A stretch of 64,000 nt of DNA from an alpha proteobacterium BAL199 (GTDB taxonomy: Bacteria > Pseudomonadota > Alphaproteobacteria > Thalassobaculales > Thalassobaculaceae), in the NCBI GenBank assembly GCA_000171835.1, contig ABHC01000010.1, forward strand, positions 1 through 64,000, in the 5' to 3' direction. Position 1 is the first letter of the stretch, and each line of letters begins with the position of its first letter. A model generated the notes under the pieces. The model had not been told where the DNA came from. It worked only from the letters and a program-made list of their open reading frames with translations, and ran no database searches. A program made the translations under genes and the position numbers. Of the stretch, positions 1 to 7,058 are shown piece after piece.

Positions 1-376
1 AGAAGGCAGCCAGCGAGCCTTCCCGACCGGCCATCTCCCGCGCCCGTGCCGCGTTGTTGATGACCGCCTCGATCTTGCCGCGGTGCCGCACGATGCCGTC
101 GTCCGTCAGCAGTCGGTCGACATCGTGCGGGGTGAAACGCGCGATCCGGTCGAAGTCAAAGTGGAGGAACGACGTGCGGAAGTTGTCGCGCTTGGCCAGG
201 ATGGTCCGCCAACTGAGCCCCGATTGGAAGCTTTCCAGACAGAGCTTTTCGAACAGACGGTGATCGTCGTCGACTGGGAATCCCCATTCGGTGTCGTGGT
301 AGCCGAGGAACTCCGGCGCCGCCCCGCACCAACGGCAACGCGGCTCGCCGTCGGGACCCAGGATCGTGGCACTCAT
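1..376 (-). CDS. tag: DNA-3-methyladenine glycosylase I, partial
   Basis: This is a base-excision repair enzyme that removes 3-methyladenine from alkylated DNA. The first 125 residues are present and the C-terminal part lies beyond the left window edge. The N-terminus shows the Tag signature: YHDTEWG at residues 26-32, then DDHRLFEKL and ESFQSGLSWRTIL. Cys14 and His27 have the 13-residue spacing of the first two zinc ligands of E. coli Tag (Cys4, His17). The ATG at 376 overlaps the stop of the upstream yciI-like gene as ATGA, so the two are probably translationally coupled within the TetR operon. Confident at family level; the distal zinc ligands cannot be seen. Confidence 0.93.
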   Translation of the reverse strand, partial: MSATILGPDGEPRCRWCGAAPEFLGYHDTEWGFPVDDDHRLFEKLCLESFQSGLSWRTILAKRDNFRTSFLHFDFDRIARFTPHDVDRLLTDDGIVRHRGKIEAVINNAARAREMAGREGSLAAF

Positions 377-678
377 GCGCCGACCGTCTCGGGGTCGAGC
401 AGGAACTGCAGCCGCGGGTCGCTGCGGGCCGGCGTGATCTCCAGGATCTCGACGTCGACGACCTGCTCCGCGACGAACGGGTCGTCGTTCACCCGGCGCT
501 GCAGGTCCGGCAGCGAGGTGTTGTGGGCCACAATTCCACCGCCCTGGTTGGGCTGCAGGCTTCCGACGACCAGGAACACTCCGTCATCGAAGCCGCGCTG
601 GATCCACTGCTTGTGGCCCTCCATGAATTGGCCGGCCTGGGCTTTGTTGCCGGCAAACTTCAGCAGCACGACAAACAT
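373..678 (-). CDS. YciI-family protein
   Basis: A 101-residue protein of the YCII-related (dimeric alpha-beta barrel) family, a small soluble cytoplasmic fold. Members have no generally agreed reaction. The sequence opens MFVVLLKFAGNKAQAGQFMEGHKQWI, has the central GFDDGVFLVVGSLQP strand-turn, and includes the late DPFVAEQVVDVEILEI segment typical of the family. It is the middle gene of a three-gene set: the TetR regulator ends 48 bp upstream, and its own stop overlaps the tag start by four bases. The setting suggests a stress-inducible accessory role, but the substrate is unknown. Confidence 0.85.
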   Translation of the reverse strand: MFVVLLKFAGNKAQAGQFMEGHKQWIQRGFDDGVFLVVGSLQPNQGGGIVAHNTSLPDLQRRVNDDPFVAEQVVDVEILEITPARSDPRLQFLLDPETVGA

Positions 679-726
679 CGGGTTGATTCTCCTACAGGGT
701 GGGTGGGCCGCGCGTTCGGCGGCGCT

Positions 727-1302
727 TCAGGGCTTCCCGTCGATGCACGCGTCCAGCCAGTCGCACATCTGCTGAACTTCGTGCCGCACGAACGCCTCGT
801 CGCGGAATGCGCTGGATAGGGTGGCCACACCCTGACTGCGAGCCAGCAGGTGCATTGCCAGCGTGTCGGCGTCATCCGCGCGGTCAAGTTCGGCGAACTG
901 CCGGCTCAACCACGTCCGGAACAGCGTGAACAGGGTGCTGGCCTCGGCGTGCGAAGCGTGGTTCAGCTTGGCAAGCTCGGTGCTCAACGTGCCGACCGGG
1001 CAGCCGTAACGCTGAATGTCGGACCCGTTCACGATCAGGATCCGGATGAAGCTGCGGATGCGGTCCGCCGGCCCAGCGCCCTCGGCCTCCCACTGCTCCA
1101 GCATCCGGCGGGTGTTGGCCAGCCGCACGCCGATCACCGCGTCCAGGATCTCGTCCTTGGATTTGAAGTGATAGTAGAAGTTGCCCCGCGAGATCCGAAC
1201 CGCGCCGGCGATATCGGCAAACGAGGTGTGCTCGTATCCCTGCCGGTAGAACAGCGTATCGGCCGCCTCGACGATGTGGTCGCGGGTCGTTCCCTCGCTC
1301 AT
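727..1302 (-). CDS. TetR/AcrR-family transcriptional regulator
   Basis: A 191-residue one-component repressor. Residues about 5-50 form the TetR helix-turn-helix (DHIVEAADTLFYRQGYEHTSFADIAGAV, then RGNFYYHFKSKDEIL), and the rest is the helical ligand-binding and dimerisation domain. The ATG at 1302 is chosen because the HTH begins right after it; a reading frame open to 1365 would extend past the likely transcription start near 1359. A 22-bp perfect palindrome at 1367-1388 sits between the -35 and -10 elements of its promoter, which strongly suggests autorepression. The regulated set is this gene plus the yciI-like gene and tag. The inducer is unknown. Confidence 0.93.
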   Translation of the reverse strand: MSEGTTRDHIVEAADTLFYRQGYEHTSFADIAGAVRISRGNFYYHFKSKDEILDAVIGVRLANTRRMLEQWEAEGAGPADRIRSFIRILIVNGSDIQRYGCPVGTLSTELAKLNHASHAEASTLFTLFRTWLSRQFAELDRADDADTLAMHLLARSQGVATLSSAFRDEAFVRHEVQQMCDWLDACIDGKP

Positions 1303-1365
1303 AACAAACCTCACTCCGCCTTGCAGCACTGTCACGCAACCTGCGTCTAGGTTCTCTCGACACAA

Positions 1366-1394
1366 TAATTAGGACAATTGTCCTAATTCGTCAA
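1366..1394 (-). promoter_or_regulatory. Promoter of the tetR-yciI-tag operon
   Basis: Read on the minus strand, TTGACG (1394-1389) is followed by a 17-bp spacer and then TAATTA (1371-1366), a good sigma-70 arrangement. The palindromic operator at 1367-1388 fills the spacer and the -10. Transcription would begin near 1359, leaving a leader of about 57 nt before the regulator ATG. Confidence 0.65.
1367..1388. promoter_or_regulatory. Perfect 22-bp palindrome, probable TetR operator
   Basis: The half site AATTAGGACAA is followed immediately by its exact reverse complement. It lies upstream of the tetR gene and inside its predicted promoter spacer, so a bound repressor dimer would exclude RNA polymerase. 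It is also the only strong operator-like site on the side facing the divergent permease gene. Confidence 0.75.
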
Positions 1395-1457
1395 ACGGTG
1401 GATTGCGGGATGATGGCACCCAACAGACGCTATGGTGTGGCGTGACAACGAGACCGG

Positions 1458-1556
1458 AGGCTGGTCCGTCAATTGAGCTACCGCAAGGCAGCCTGCGCCG
1501 GCTTCCCCTAGTCCTGATGAGCAAGGGACGGGTCATGCTCCGGCAGGGAAGCCGGC
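1458..1556 (+). ncRNA. Structured 5' leader of the permease gene (candidate cis-regulatory RNA)
   Basis: Two adjacent stem-loops precede the permease. AGGCTG (1458-1463) pairs with CAGCCT (1489-1494). GCCGGCTTCCC (1497-1507) pairs perfectly over 11 bp with GGGAAGCCGGC (1546-1556). The 38-nt apical region of the second hairpin contains a nested GTCC/GGAC pair. No convincing small ORF occupies 1389-1584. I could not match the sequence to a riboswitch class I know. The fold is inferred by eye. Confidence 0.4.
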
Positions 1557-1584
1557 CCGTCGAACTGACGATAGGAACCGGTGC

Positions 1585-2793
1585 ATGACCGAACTCCGAC
1601 GCACCCTGTCGCTGCCGCTGGTCGTGCTCTACGGCATTGGCGTGACGATCGGTGCGGGGATCTACGCCCTTTTGGGAGTGACCGCCGGAAAGGCCGGGCT
1701 CCATGCGCCGATGTCCTTCGTCCTGGCAGCCGTCGTCATGGTGTTCAGTGCAGCGGCGTTCGCCGAACTGTCCTCACGCTTCCCGGTCAGTGCGGGGGAG
1801 GCGGAGTACGTCCGCTCCGGGTTTCGCTCAAAGCCTCTCGGCCTGCTGGTCGGCTGCCTGGTCATCGCCTCCGGAACGGTGTCGTCTGCTGCAATTACCG
1901 TTGGAAGCACCGGCTATATCCGGGAGTTCATCGACCTCGATACCTTGATCATCATGCCGGTTGTGGTGGTGCTCGTCGGCGGGCTCGCCGCATGGGGAAT
2001 CAAGGAGTCCGTGATGTTCGCAAGTGTGTTCACGCTGGTGGAGGTCGGCGCGCTTGTGGCCATCATCGTCTTTGGGTTCTGGCAGCGTCCCGGCATGATT
2101 GCCGAGGTCCCCGATGTGTTTCCGTCGCCAACCGAACTTGGTGCCTGGGTGGCCATCTCGAGCGCCAGTCTGCTCGCCTTCTTCGCCTTCATCGGGTTCG
2201 AGGACATCGTCAACCTGGCCGAGGAGGTTGAGGAGCCGAGCCGCGTTCTGCCCCGTGCGATCCTTGCCACCTTGGTGATCAGCACCGTGCTGTACTTCCT
2301 GGTGACCACCGTGGCGGTGCTGTCCGTCCCGCTTGACGATCTCGCGGCGTCGGACGCGCCGTTAAGCCTGGTGTTCGGCTCGATCACCGGAGCATCACCT
2401 GTAGTCATCACCTCGATCGCGATCGTCGCGACCCTGAACGGCGTGGTGATTCAGATGATCATGGCTTCGCGCGTGCTCTATGGGCTGGGCCGGCAAGGCG
2501 CGGTCCCGGCTGTCTTCGCCAGGGTCCATCCCAAGACGCAAACGCCCCTAGTCGCGACAGTGACGGTCATCGGGGTCGTTCTGGTGCTGGCGCTGATGTT
2601 CCCGATCGAGGCACTGGCAGAGTGGACAGCGCGGATCGTGTTGCTCGTCTTCACTCTGGCCAATGCCGCTCTTGTGCAGATGAAGCTCCGGGGCGAAGCC
2701 GCCCCCGCCGGCGTGTTCAGCGTCGGGGTCTGGGTTCCGATCGCCGGTGTCTTGAGCTGTATCGCTCTTCTCGCCGGCGATCTGTTCATCTAG
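1585..2793 (+). CDS. APC-family amino acid permease
   Basis: A 402-residue integral inner-membrane transporter of the amino acid-polyamine-organocation superfamily. It has about 11-12 hydrophobic helices. The first begins LSLPLVVLYGIGVTIGAGIYALLG, whose GIGVTIGAGIY stretch is the substrate-binding unwound TM1 motif of the family. The later FFAFIGFEDIVNLAEEVEEPSR corresponds to the conserved TM6 region. The likely substrate is an amino acid or amine, proton coupled; which one cannot be read from sequence. The ATG at 1585 follows an AGGAACC ribosome site. The gene is divergent from the TetR operon and preceded by a structured leader (1458-1556) that may regulate it. Confidence 0.88.
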   Translation: MTELRRTLSLPLVVLYGIGVTIGAGIYALLGVTAGKAGLHAPMSFVLAAVVMVFSAAAFAELSSRFPVSAGEAEYVRSGFRSKPLGLLVGCLVIASGTVSSAAITVGSTGYIREFIDLDTLIIMPVVVVLVGGLAAWGIKESVMFASVFTLVEVGALVAIIVFGFWQRPGMIAEVPDVFPSPTELGAWVAISSASLLAFFAFIGFEDIVNLAEEVEEPSRVLPRAILATLVISTVLYFLVTTVAVLSVPLDDLAASDAPLSLVFGSITGASPVVITSIAIVATLNGVVIQMIMASRVLYGLGRQGAVPAVFARVHPKTQTPLVATVTVIGVVLVLALMFPIEALAEWTARIVLLVFTLANAALVQMKLRGEAAPAGVFSVGVWVPIAGVLSCIALLAGDLFI

Positions 2794-2933
2794 ACGGATT
2801 GCGGATGCCGTGACCCGCCAGGCTTCGGCCGGTTGCAGTTGAAGCTTGGCGACACCTACTTTCCGGGGGTCCGATGGAAACGACCAGCCTCCGCGACCGT
2901 TGGTCGGCCGGGAACCGACCAGAGGAGCCGACC

Positions 2934-3035
2934 ATGCCCGACCCCGTCCCGAGTATCGCTTCCTACACCGGCGGGTGCCTGTGTGGCACCGTGCGCCTGG
3001 AGTGCCGAGCCGTATCGGGTCCAGCCCACCTATGA
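2934..3035 (+). pseudogene. Remnant of a GFA-family gene (N-terminal stub)
   Basis: An AGAGGAG ribosome site precedes a 33-codon frame containing GGCLCGTVRLE, the first zinc-binding block of GFA (glutathione-dependent formaldehyde-activating enzyme-like, CENP-V fold) proteins. The frame stops at TGA exactly where the next conserved block (HCxxC) would begin, and I see no continuation in other frames. A full-length GFA gene lies at 21515-22000, so the family exists in this genome. It is most likely a decayed or truncated gene. Confidence 0.45.
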
Positions 3036-3108
3036 GCTGTGGGTTCGTCGGCGCGAAGACTGGTTGCCGGCATTTGACGTGGCGCAGCGTCACGACGGCA
3101 ACCGGACG

Positions 3109-3146
3109 GACCGAGACTGGCTAGACCGAGACTGGCCGGACCGAGC
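3109..3146. repeat. Short 15-bp-period tandem repeat
   Basis: GACCGAGACTGGC occurs at 3109-3121 and 3124-3136, followed by a partial third copy GACCGAG at 3139-3145. It sits between the GFA stub and the 3' end of pseB. No coding role is visible; it may reflect local replication slippage. Confidence 0.6.
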
Positions 3147-3156
3147 CGTAGTCCGC

Positions 3157-4179
3157 CTACAGTTCCCTGACCATCCCGGCCAGTTCCTTGGTCGACAGCC
3201 ATTCGTCGTTGCTGTCGCTGGCGTAGCGGAACTCCGGGGCGACCGGGCGGGCACCGCGGGCAACCCATTCCTTGAACGGCCCGTCGGTGAACGCCGGCAG
3301 GACGATGTAGCGATCGTCGATCTCCACGGTGGTGCGCGAGTCGTCCTCCGGCACCATCACCTCGTGCAGTTTCTCGCCCGGACGGATGCCGACCACCTCG
3401 TGCGGCAGTCCGGGGCCCATGCATTCGGCGACATCCACGATCTTCATGCTGGGGATCTTCGGCACGAAGATCTCGCCGCCGCGCATCAACTCCATCGAGG
3501 TCAGCACGAAGTTCACGCCCTGCTGCAGGGTGATCCAGAACCGGGTCATGCGTGGGTCGGTGATCGGCAGCCGATCCTTCTTCTCGTCCACCAGCTTCTT
3601 GAAGAACGGCATCACGCTGCCGCGCGAGCCGATGACGTTGCCGTAGCGCACCACCGAGAACCGGCAACCGCCGGCGCCCGACAGGTTGTTGGCGGCGACG
3701 AAGATCTTGTCGGACGCCAGCTTGGTGGCACCGTACAGGTTGATCGGGTTGGCCGCCTTGTCGGTCGACAGCGCGATCACCTTGCGCACCCCGGTGCGGA
3801 TTGCCGCCTTCACCACGTTCTCGGCGCCGTCGATGTTGGTGCGCACGCATTCGAACGGGTTGTACTCGGCGGTCGGCACGTGCTTCAGGGCGGCGGCGTG
3901 AACCACGTAGTCGACGTCGCGCATCGCCATCTCCAGCCGATCGACGTCGCGCACGTCGCCGATGAAATAGCGGATCTCGCGGTGCTGGGTGTCGGGGAAC
4001 TCCTGCCCCATGTCGTACTGCTTCTGCTCGTCTCGCGAGAACACGATGCAGCGCTTGGTCTTGAACCGACCCAGCACGGTGCGGATGAACTGCTTACCGA
4101 ACGAGCCGGTGCCGCCGGTGACCAGCACCGTCTTGCCGTCGAGATCGAGGAAACCGGTGTCGAACTGTCGGATGGCCAT
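3157..4179 (-). CDS. pseB: UDP-N-acetylglucosamine 4,6-dehydratase (inverting), PseB type
   Basis: Converts UDP-GlcNAc to the 4-keto-6-deoxy sugar of the L-altrosamine series, the first step toward pseudaminic acid, a nine-carbon sugar of flagellin or surface glycans. At 340 residues it is a standard extended SDR. It has the Rossmann motif TGGTGSFG (residues 21-28), the HAAALKHVPTAEYNP block, STDKAANPINLYGATK with the catalytic region, and RYGNVIGSRGSVMPFF. The ATG at 4179 gives the family-typical N-terminus. The next pathway enzyme, a PseC-like aminotransferase, is on the same strand at 7059-8285, but two plus-strand genes separate them. Confidence 0.92.
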   Translation of the reverse strand: MAIRQFDTGFLDLDGKTVLVTGGTGSFGKQFIRTVLGRFKTKRCIVFSRDEQKQYDMGQEFPDTQHREIRYFIGDVRDVDRLEMAMRDVDYVVHAAALKHVPTAEYNPFECVRTNIDGAENVVKAAIRTGVRKVIALSTDKAANPINLYGATKLASDKIFVAANNLSGAGGCRFSVVRYGNVIGSRGSVMPFFKKLVDEKKDRLPITDPRMTRFWITLQQGVNFVLTSMELMRGGEIFVPKIPSMKIVDVAECMGPGLPHEVVGIRPGEKLHEVMVPEDDSRTTVEIDDRYIVLPAFTDGPFKEWVARGARPVAPEFRYASDSNDEWLSTKELAGMVREL

Positions 4180-4335
4180 GTGGTCCCCGCGGCGCCCCTG
4201 TCGATGGGTGGCGACTCGTCGATGCGTGGCGAATCATCCGGTATTGTCCCGCGCCAACGACCGCTTGTGAAGCACCACGGTAGTCCGGCACCGGAACCGT
4301 CGGTCCGGCCCGTGGTTGATCCGTCGTGCCCTGTC

Positions 4336-4353
4336 GCCCGCGGTACCGCGGGC
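4336..4353. promoter_or_regulatory. 18-bp perfect palindrome upstream of the YbaY-NlpE-META gene
   Basis: GCCCGCGGTACCGCGGGC is perfectly self-complementary and is extended by GTCG/CGAC arms with one unpaired base. It ends 25 bp before the ATG at 4379, within the divergent gap between pseB and the envelope-protein gene. It could be an operator or a hairpin in the 5' untranslated region; the sequence does not decide between them. Confidence 0.4.
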
Positions 4354-4378
4354 CGACGGCGAGCGGAGGGATGAGACG

Positions 4379-6049
4379 ATGCAGCTTTTCAACGGATCCG
4401 GCTGGCGACGCGCCACCACCTCGGCCGCGCTGGCCGCCGCCGTACTTCTGGGCGGTCCGACGCCCGACGCGGTGGCGCAGGCCCCGGTGCTGTACGGCAC
4501 CGCCACCTACTACGAGCGCATGGCGCTACCGCAGAACGCGGTGTTCGAGGCGACGGTCGAGGACGTAACCCCGACCGGCCGACCGGCCGAGCTGGTTGCG
4601 CGTACCCGGATCGACCCGGTCCAGGAACTGCCGATCCGCTTTGCCATCCCCTACGATCCCAAGCTGATCAAGTACGGCAATCGCTACAGCATCCAGGCGC
4701 GGATCGTCGCCGACGGCCGCCTGCTGTTCGCCACCACCGATCCGGTGCCGGTGTTCGTCGACGGTCGTCCGACCCAGGTCGATCTGGTACTGCCGCGCGC
4801 CTCGGGCGTGGCGACCAGCACCCTGCCGGCCCCGGCGCCGGTGTACACGCCGCCGCCCGCCGTCACGCGCGTACCGGCACCGCCTGTCGCCGGTCTGCCG
4901 TCCAGTCCGCTCGGCGCGTTGCCGGCGACCTTCACGGGCATGTTCCCCTGCGCCGACTGCAGCGGCATCCGGCACGAACTCGATCTGTCGCCCAACGGTA
5001 CCTTCGCCATGCGCACCGAGTATCTCGGCCGCCGCGGCGACCCCGGCTTTACCCTGCGCGGGCGCTGGCTGCTCGATCCGGCCGGCACCCTGACCCTGAG
5101 CGGCGACCGCGACCGCCCCCTGGCCTTCGCGATCAAGAGCCCGTCGACCCTGCGGCTGCTTGACGCCTCCGGGCAGGAGATCGTCTCCAACCTGAACTAC
5201 GACCTGACCCGTGTCGCCGGATACTCAGCGACGACGCCGCTGGGTGGCACCCCGCTGGGCGCACCGTCACAGAGCGCATCGCCGGTGACGACATACCCGA
5301 GCACATCGTCGGTGACGACGTACCCGTCAACCGCCGAGTCGGCCTATCGGCGGCGCGGCCTGTACCGCTCGGCCGGCGGCCCACCGCAGTTCTTTGAGTG
5401 CGCTGGCAACCAGCCGATCCTGGTAGCATCGGAGGGTGATGCCGCAGCACTGGAAGCCGCTTACCGGCGCGAACAGGGCCGTCCCGGTCAGGAGATCATG
5501 GCGGAGGTCGAGGGCCGCATCACCATCCAGCCGCTCGCCGACGGCAGCGGCCTCGGCCGGGTCCTGACGGTCGACCGCTTCATCGAGCTGCGGCCCGGCG
5601 AGTCCTGTGCCCCGCCGCCGGCCGCCGCCTGGACCCCGCCGACCCAGCTCGGCCCGGTCGCGTCACCGAGCGTGCCCGCCACGCCGGCGGCGAGCGCCGA
5701 CGCCCCGCTGCGCAACACCTACTGGAAACTCACCCGTCTCGGCTCTCAGCCGGTGACCGAGATCGCCGGTCGGATGGAGCCGCACCTGATCCTGAACCCG
5801 GACATCAGCCAGTTCAGTGGCAGCGGCGGCTGCAACGGCATCGGCGGCCGGTTCGTGCAGAACGACCGCTCCCTGACCCTGTCGCTCGGCCCCAGCACCC
5901 AGATGGCTTGCGCCACCGGCATGGAGCAGGAACAGTCGTTCATCCGCGACCTCGACCGCACCCGGACCTGGAAGACCGACGGCAACCGCCTGACCTTCTC
6001 CGACGCCTACGGCACCGCCCTGCTGACCTTCGAGGCGAAGTACCGGTAG
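4379..6049 (+). CDS. Envelope protein with YbaY/YscW, NlpE-like and META domains
   Basis: A predicted secreted protein of 556 residues. A signal peptide runs to about residue 34 (twin Arg, then a long Ala/Leu core ending VAQA). Next come a YbaY/YscW-type beta domain (YGTATYYERMALPQNAVFEA...), a proline-rich linker, and an NlpE-like domain with the CADC motif in GMFPCADCSGIRHELDL. A Thr/Pro/Ser linker with TTYPST repeats leads to a less clear middle region. The C-terminal META/HslJ domain is NTYWKLTRL...GSGGCNGIGGRF...MACATGMEQEQSFI. A CGGAGGG ribosome site fixes the ATG at 4379. The parts are known from envelope stress and metal or heat resistance proteins, which suggests a periplasmic stress or chaperone role; the actual function is unknown. 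Confidence 0.8.
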   Translation: MQLFNGSGWRRATTSAALAAAVLLGGPTPDAVAQAPVLYGTATYYERMALPQNAVFEATVEDVTPTGRPAELVARTRIDPVQELPIRFAIPYDPKLIKYGNRYSIQARIVADGRLLFATTDPVPVFVDGRPTQVDLVLPRASGVATSTLPAPAPVYTPPPAVTRVPAPPVAGLPSSPLGALPATFTGMFPCADCSGIRHELDLSPNGTFAMRTEYLGRRGDPGFTLRGRWLLDPAGTLTLSGDRDRPLAFAIKSPSTLRLLDASGQEIVSNLNYDLTRVAGYSATTPLGGTPLGAPSQSASPVTTYPSTSSVTTYPSTAESAYRRRGLYRSAGGPPQFFECAGNQPILVASEGDAAALEAAYRREQGRPGQEIMAEVEGRITIQPLADGSGLGRVLTVDRFIELRPGESCAPPPAAAWTPPTQLGPVASPSVPATPAASADAPLRNTYWKLTRLGSQPVTEIAGRMEPHLILNPDISQFSGSGGCNGIGGRFVQNDRSLTLSLGPSTQMACATGMEQEQSFIRDLDRTRTWKTDGNRLTFSDAYGTALLTFEAKYR

Positions 6050-6057
6050 GCGACCCC

Positions 6058-6176
6058 GCCCTTCGCGGCCGGCTCCGCCAGGCGCCTCGGGACGACAGGA
6101 TGTGGATTGTGTAACCCAACCACCCCTGCCTCTGTCGCCCTGAGGAGCCGGCCAGCAGCCGGCCACGAAGGGCCGC
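6058..6176. repeat. Imperfect long inverted repeat (REP/BIME-like)
   Basis: Arms of about 42 bp occur at 6058-6101 and 6133-6176. The left arm begins CCCTTCGCGGCCGGCT and ends GGGACGACAGG. The right arm, reverse complemented, begins CCCTTCGTGGCCGGCT and ends GGGCGACAG, with several mismatches between. It lies in the otherwise empty gap between two same-strand genes. This is the look of a dispersed intergenic palindromic repeat, though no other copy is in this window. Confidence 0.55.
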
Positions 6177-6260
6177 TCCGGCCCCATTCGTGACGGATAC
6201 CCTTCGACGCTACGCGGGTTCCTGCTACGACGTACCGATGGCGTCGTGACGGAGAGCCCT

Positions 6261-7049
6261 GTGAACACATCCCAAGCTGAGGAAGCCGCCGATCTGGTCT
6301 GGCAGCACTGGCAGGCTGGCACGGTGTTGGACGCCCTGCCTGACGGTCTGCGCCCGTCCACTCGCGCCGAGGGATACGCGATCCAGGCGCATCTTGAGGG
6401 CCGTTCGGCGTCCGCGCTGTACGGCTGGAAGATCGCCGCGACCAGCAGCGCCGGCCAGGGCCATATCGGGGTCGATGGGCCGCTGGCCGGGCGGATCCTG
6501 GCGGAGCGTGTGCACGCGCCGGGCACCACCGTGTCGCTGGCCGGCAACCGGATGCGGGTCGCCGAGCTGGAGTTCGCGTTCCGCTTCGCCCGCGACCTGC
6601 CGCCGCGCGCCGAACCGTACACCCAGGCCGCAGTGCTGGACGCTGTCGCGACCCTGCACCCGGCGATCGAGGTGCCGGACTCCCGGTTCGCCGAATTCGC
6701 CACCGCCGGCGGGCCGCAGCTGATCGCCGACAATGCCTGCGCGCACCAGTTCATGCTCGGACCGGAGGTCACCGCTGACTGGCGGTCACTCGACTTGGCC
6801 ACCCACCGGGTGACCGCCACACTGGCCGACGGCACGACCCGCGACGGCGTCGGCGCCAACGTGCTGGGCGACCCGCGCATCGCCCTGGCTTGGCTGGTCA
6901 ACGAGTTGTCGGCCCACGGCGTCCCCCTGCGCGCCGGACAGGTGGTAACCACCGGCACCTGCGTGGTGCCGATCGCGATCGCGCCAGGCGACCGGGTGTC
7001 GGGTGATTTCGGGGTTCTGGGCAAGGTGGTGGCGGGTTTCGCCGGCTGA
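6261..7049 (+). CDS. 2-keto-4-pentenoate hydratase-family protein
   Basis: A 262-residue member of the fumarylacetoacetase/hydratase fold (MhpD, DmpE type), metal-dependent enzymes that add water to 2-hydroxypentadienoates in meta-cleavage pathways. Visible blocks are YGWKIAATSSAGQ, RVAELEFAFRFARDLP with the acidic metal ligands, ATLHPAIEVPDSRF, LIADNACAHQFMLG and RAGQVVTTGTCVVPIAIAPGD. The GTG at 6261 is preferred over the GTG at 6246 because GGAGAG lies just before it. No neighbouring catabolic genes occur, so the substrate cannot be named. Confidence 0.85.
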   Translation: MNTSQAEEAADLVWQHWQAGTVLDALPDGLRPSTRAEGYAIQAHLEGRSASALYGWKIAATSSAGQGHIGVDGPLAGRILAERVHAPGTTVSLAGNRMRVAELEFAFRFARDLPPRAEPYTQAAVLDAVATLHPAIEVPDSRFAEFATAGGPQLIADNACAHQFMLGPEVTADWRSLDLATHRVTATLADGTTRDGVGANVLGDPRIALAWLVNELSAHGVPLRAGQVVTTGTCVVPIAIAPGDRVSGDFGVLGKVVAGFAG

Positions 7050-7058
7050 CGAGCTGCC

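Noticed and set aside
1516-1523. CTGATGAG in the permease leader considered as a hammerhead ribozyme core
   Set aside because: The second conserved GAAA core strand and the three-stem geometry are absent.
2833-4374. 513-codon open frame on the plus strand opposite pseB
   Set aside because: Its sequence is the His/Asp/Val-rich shadow of a high-GC gene. pseB on the other strand has every family motif.
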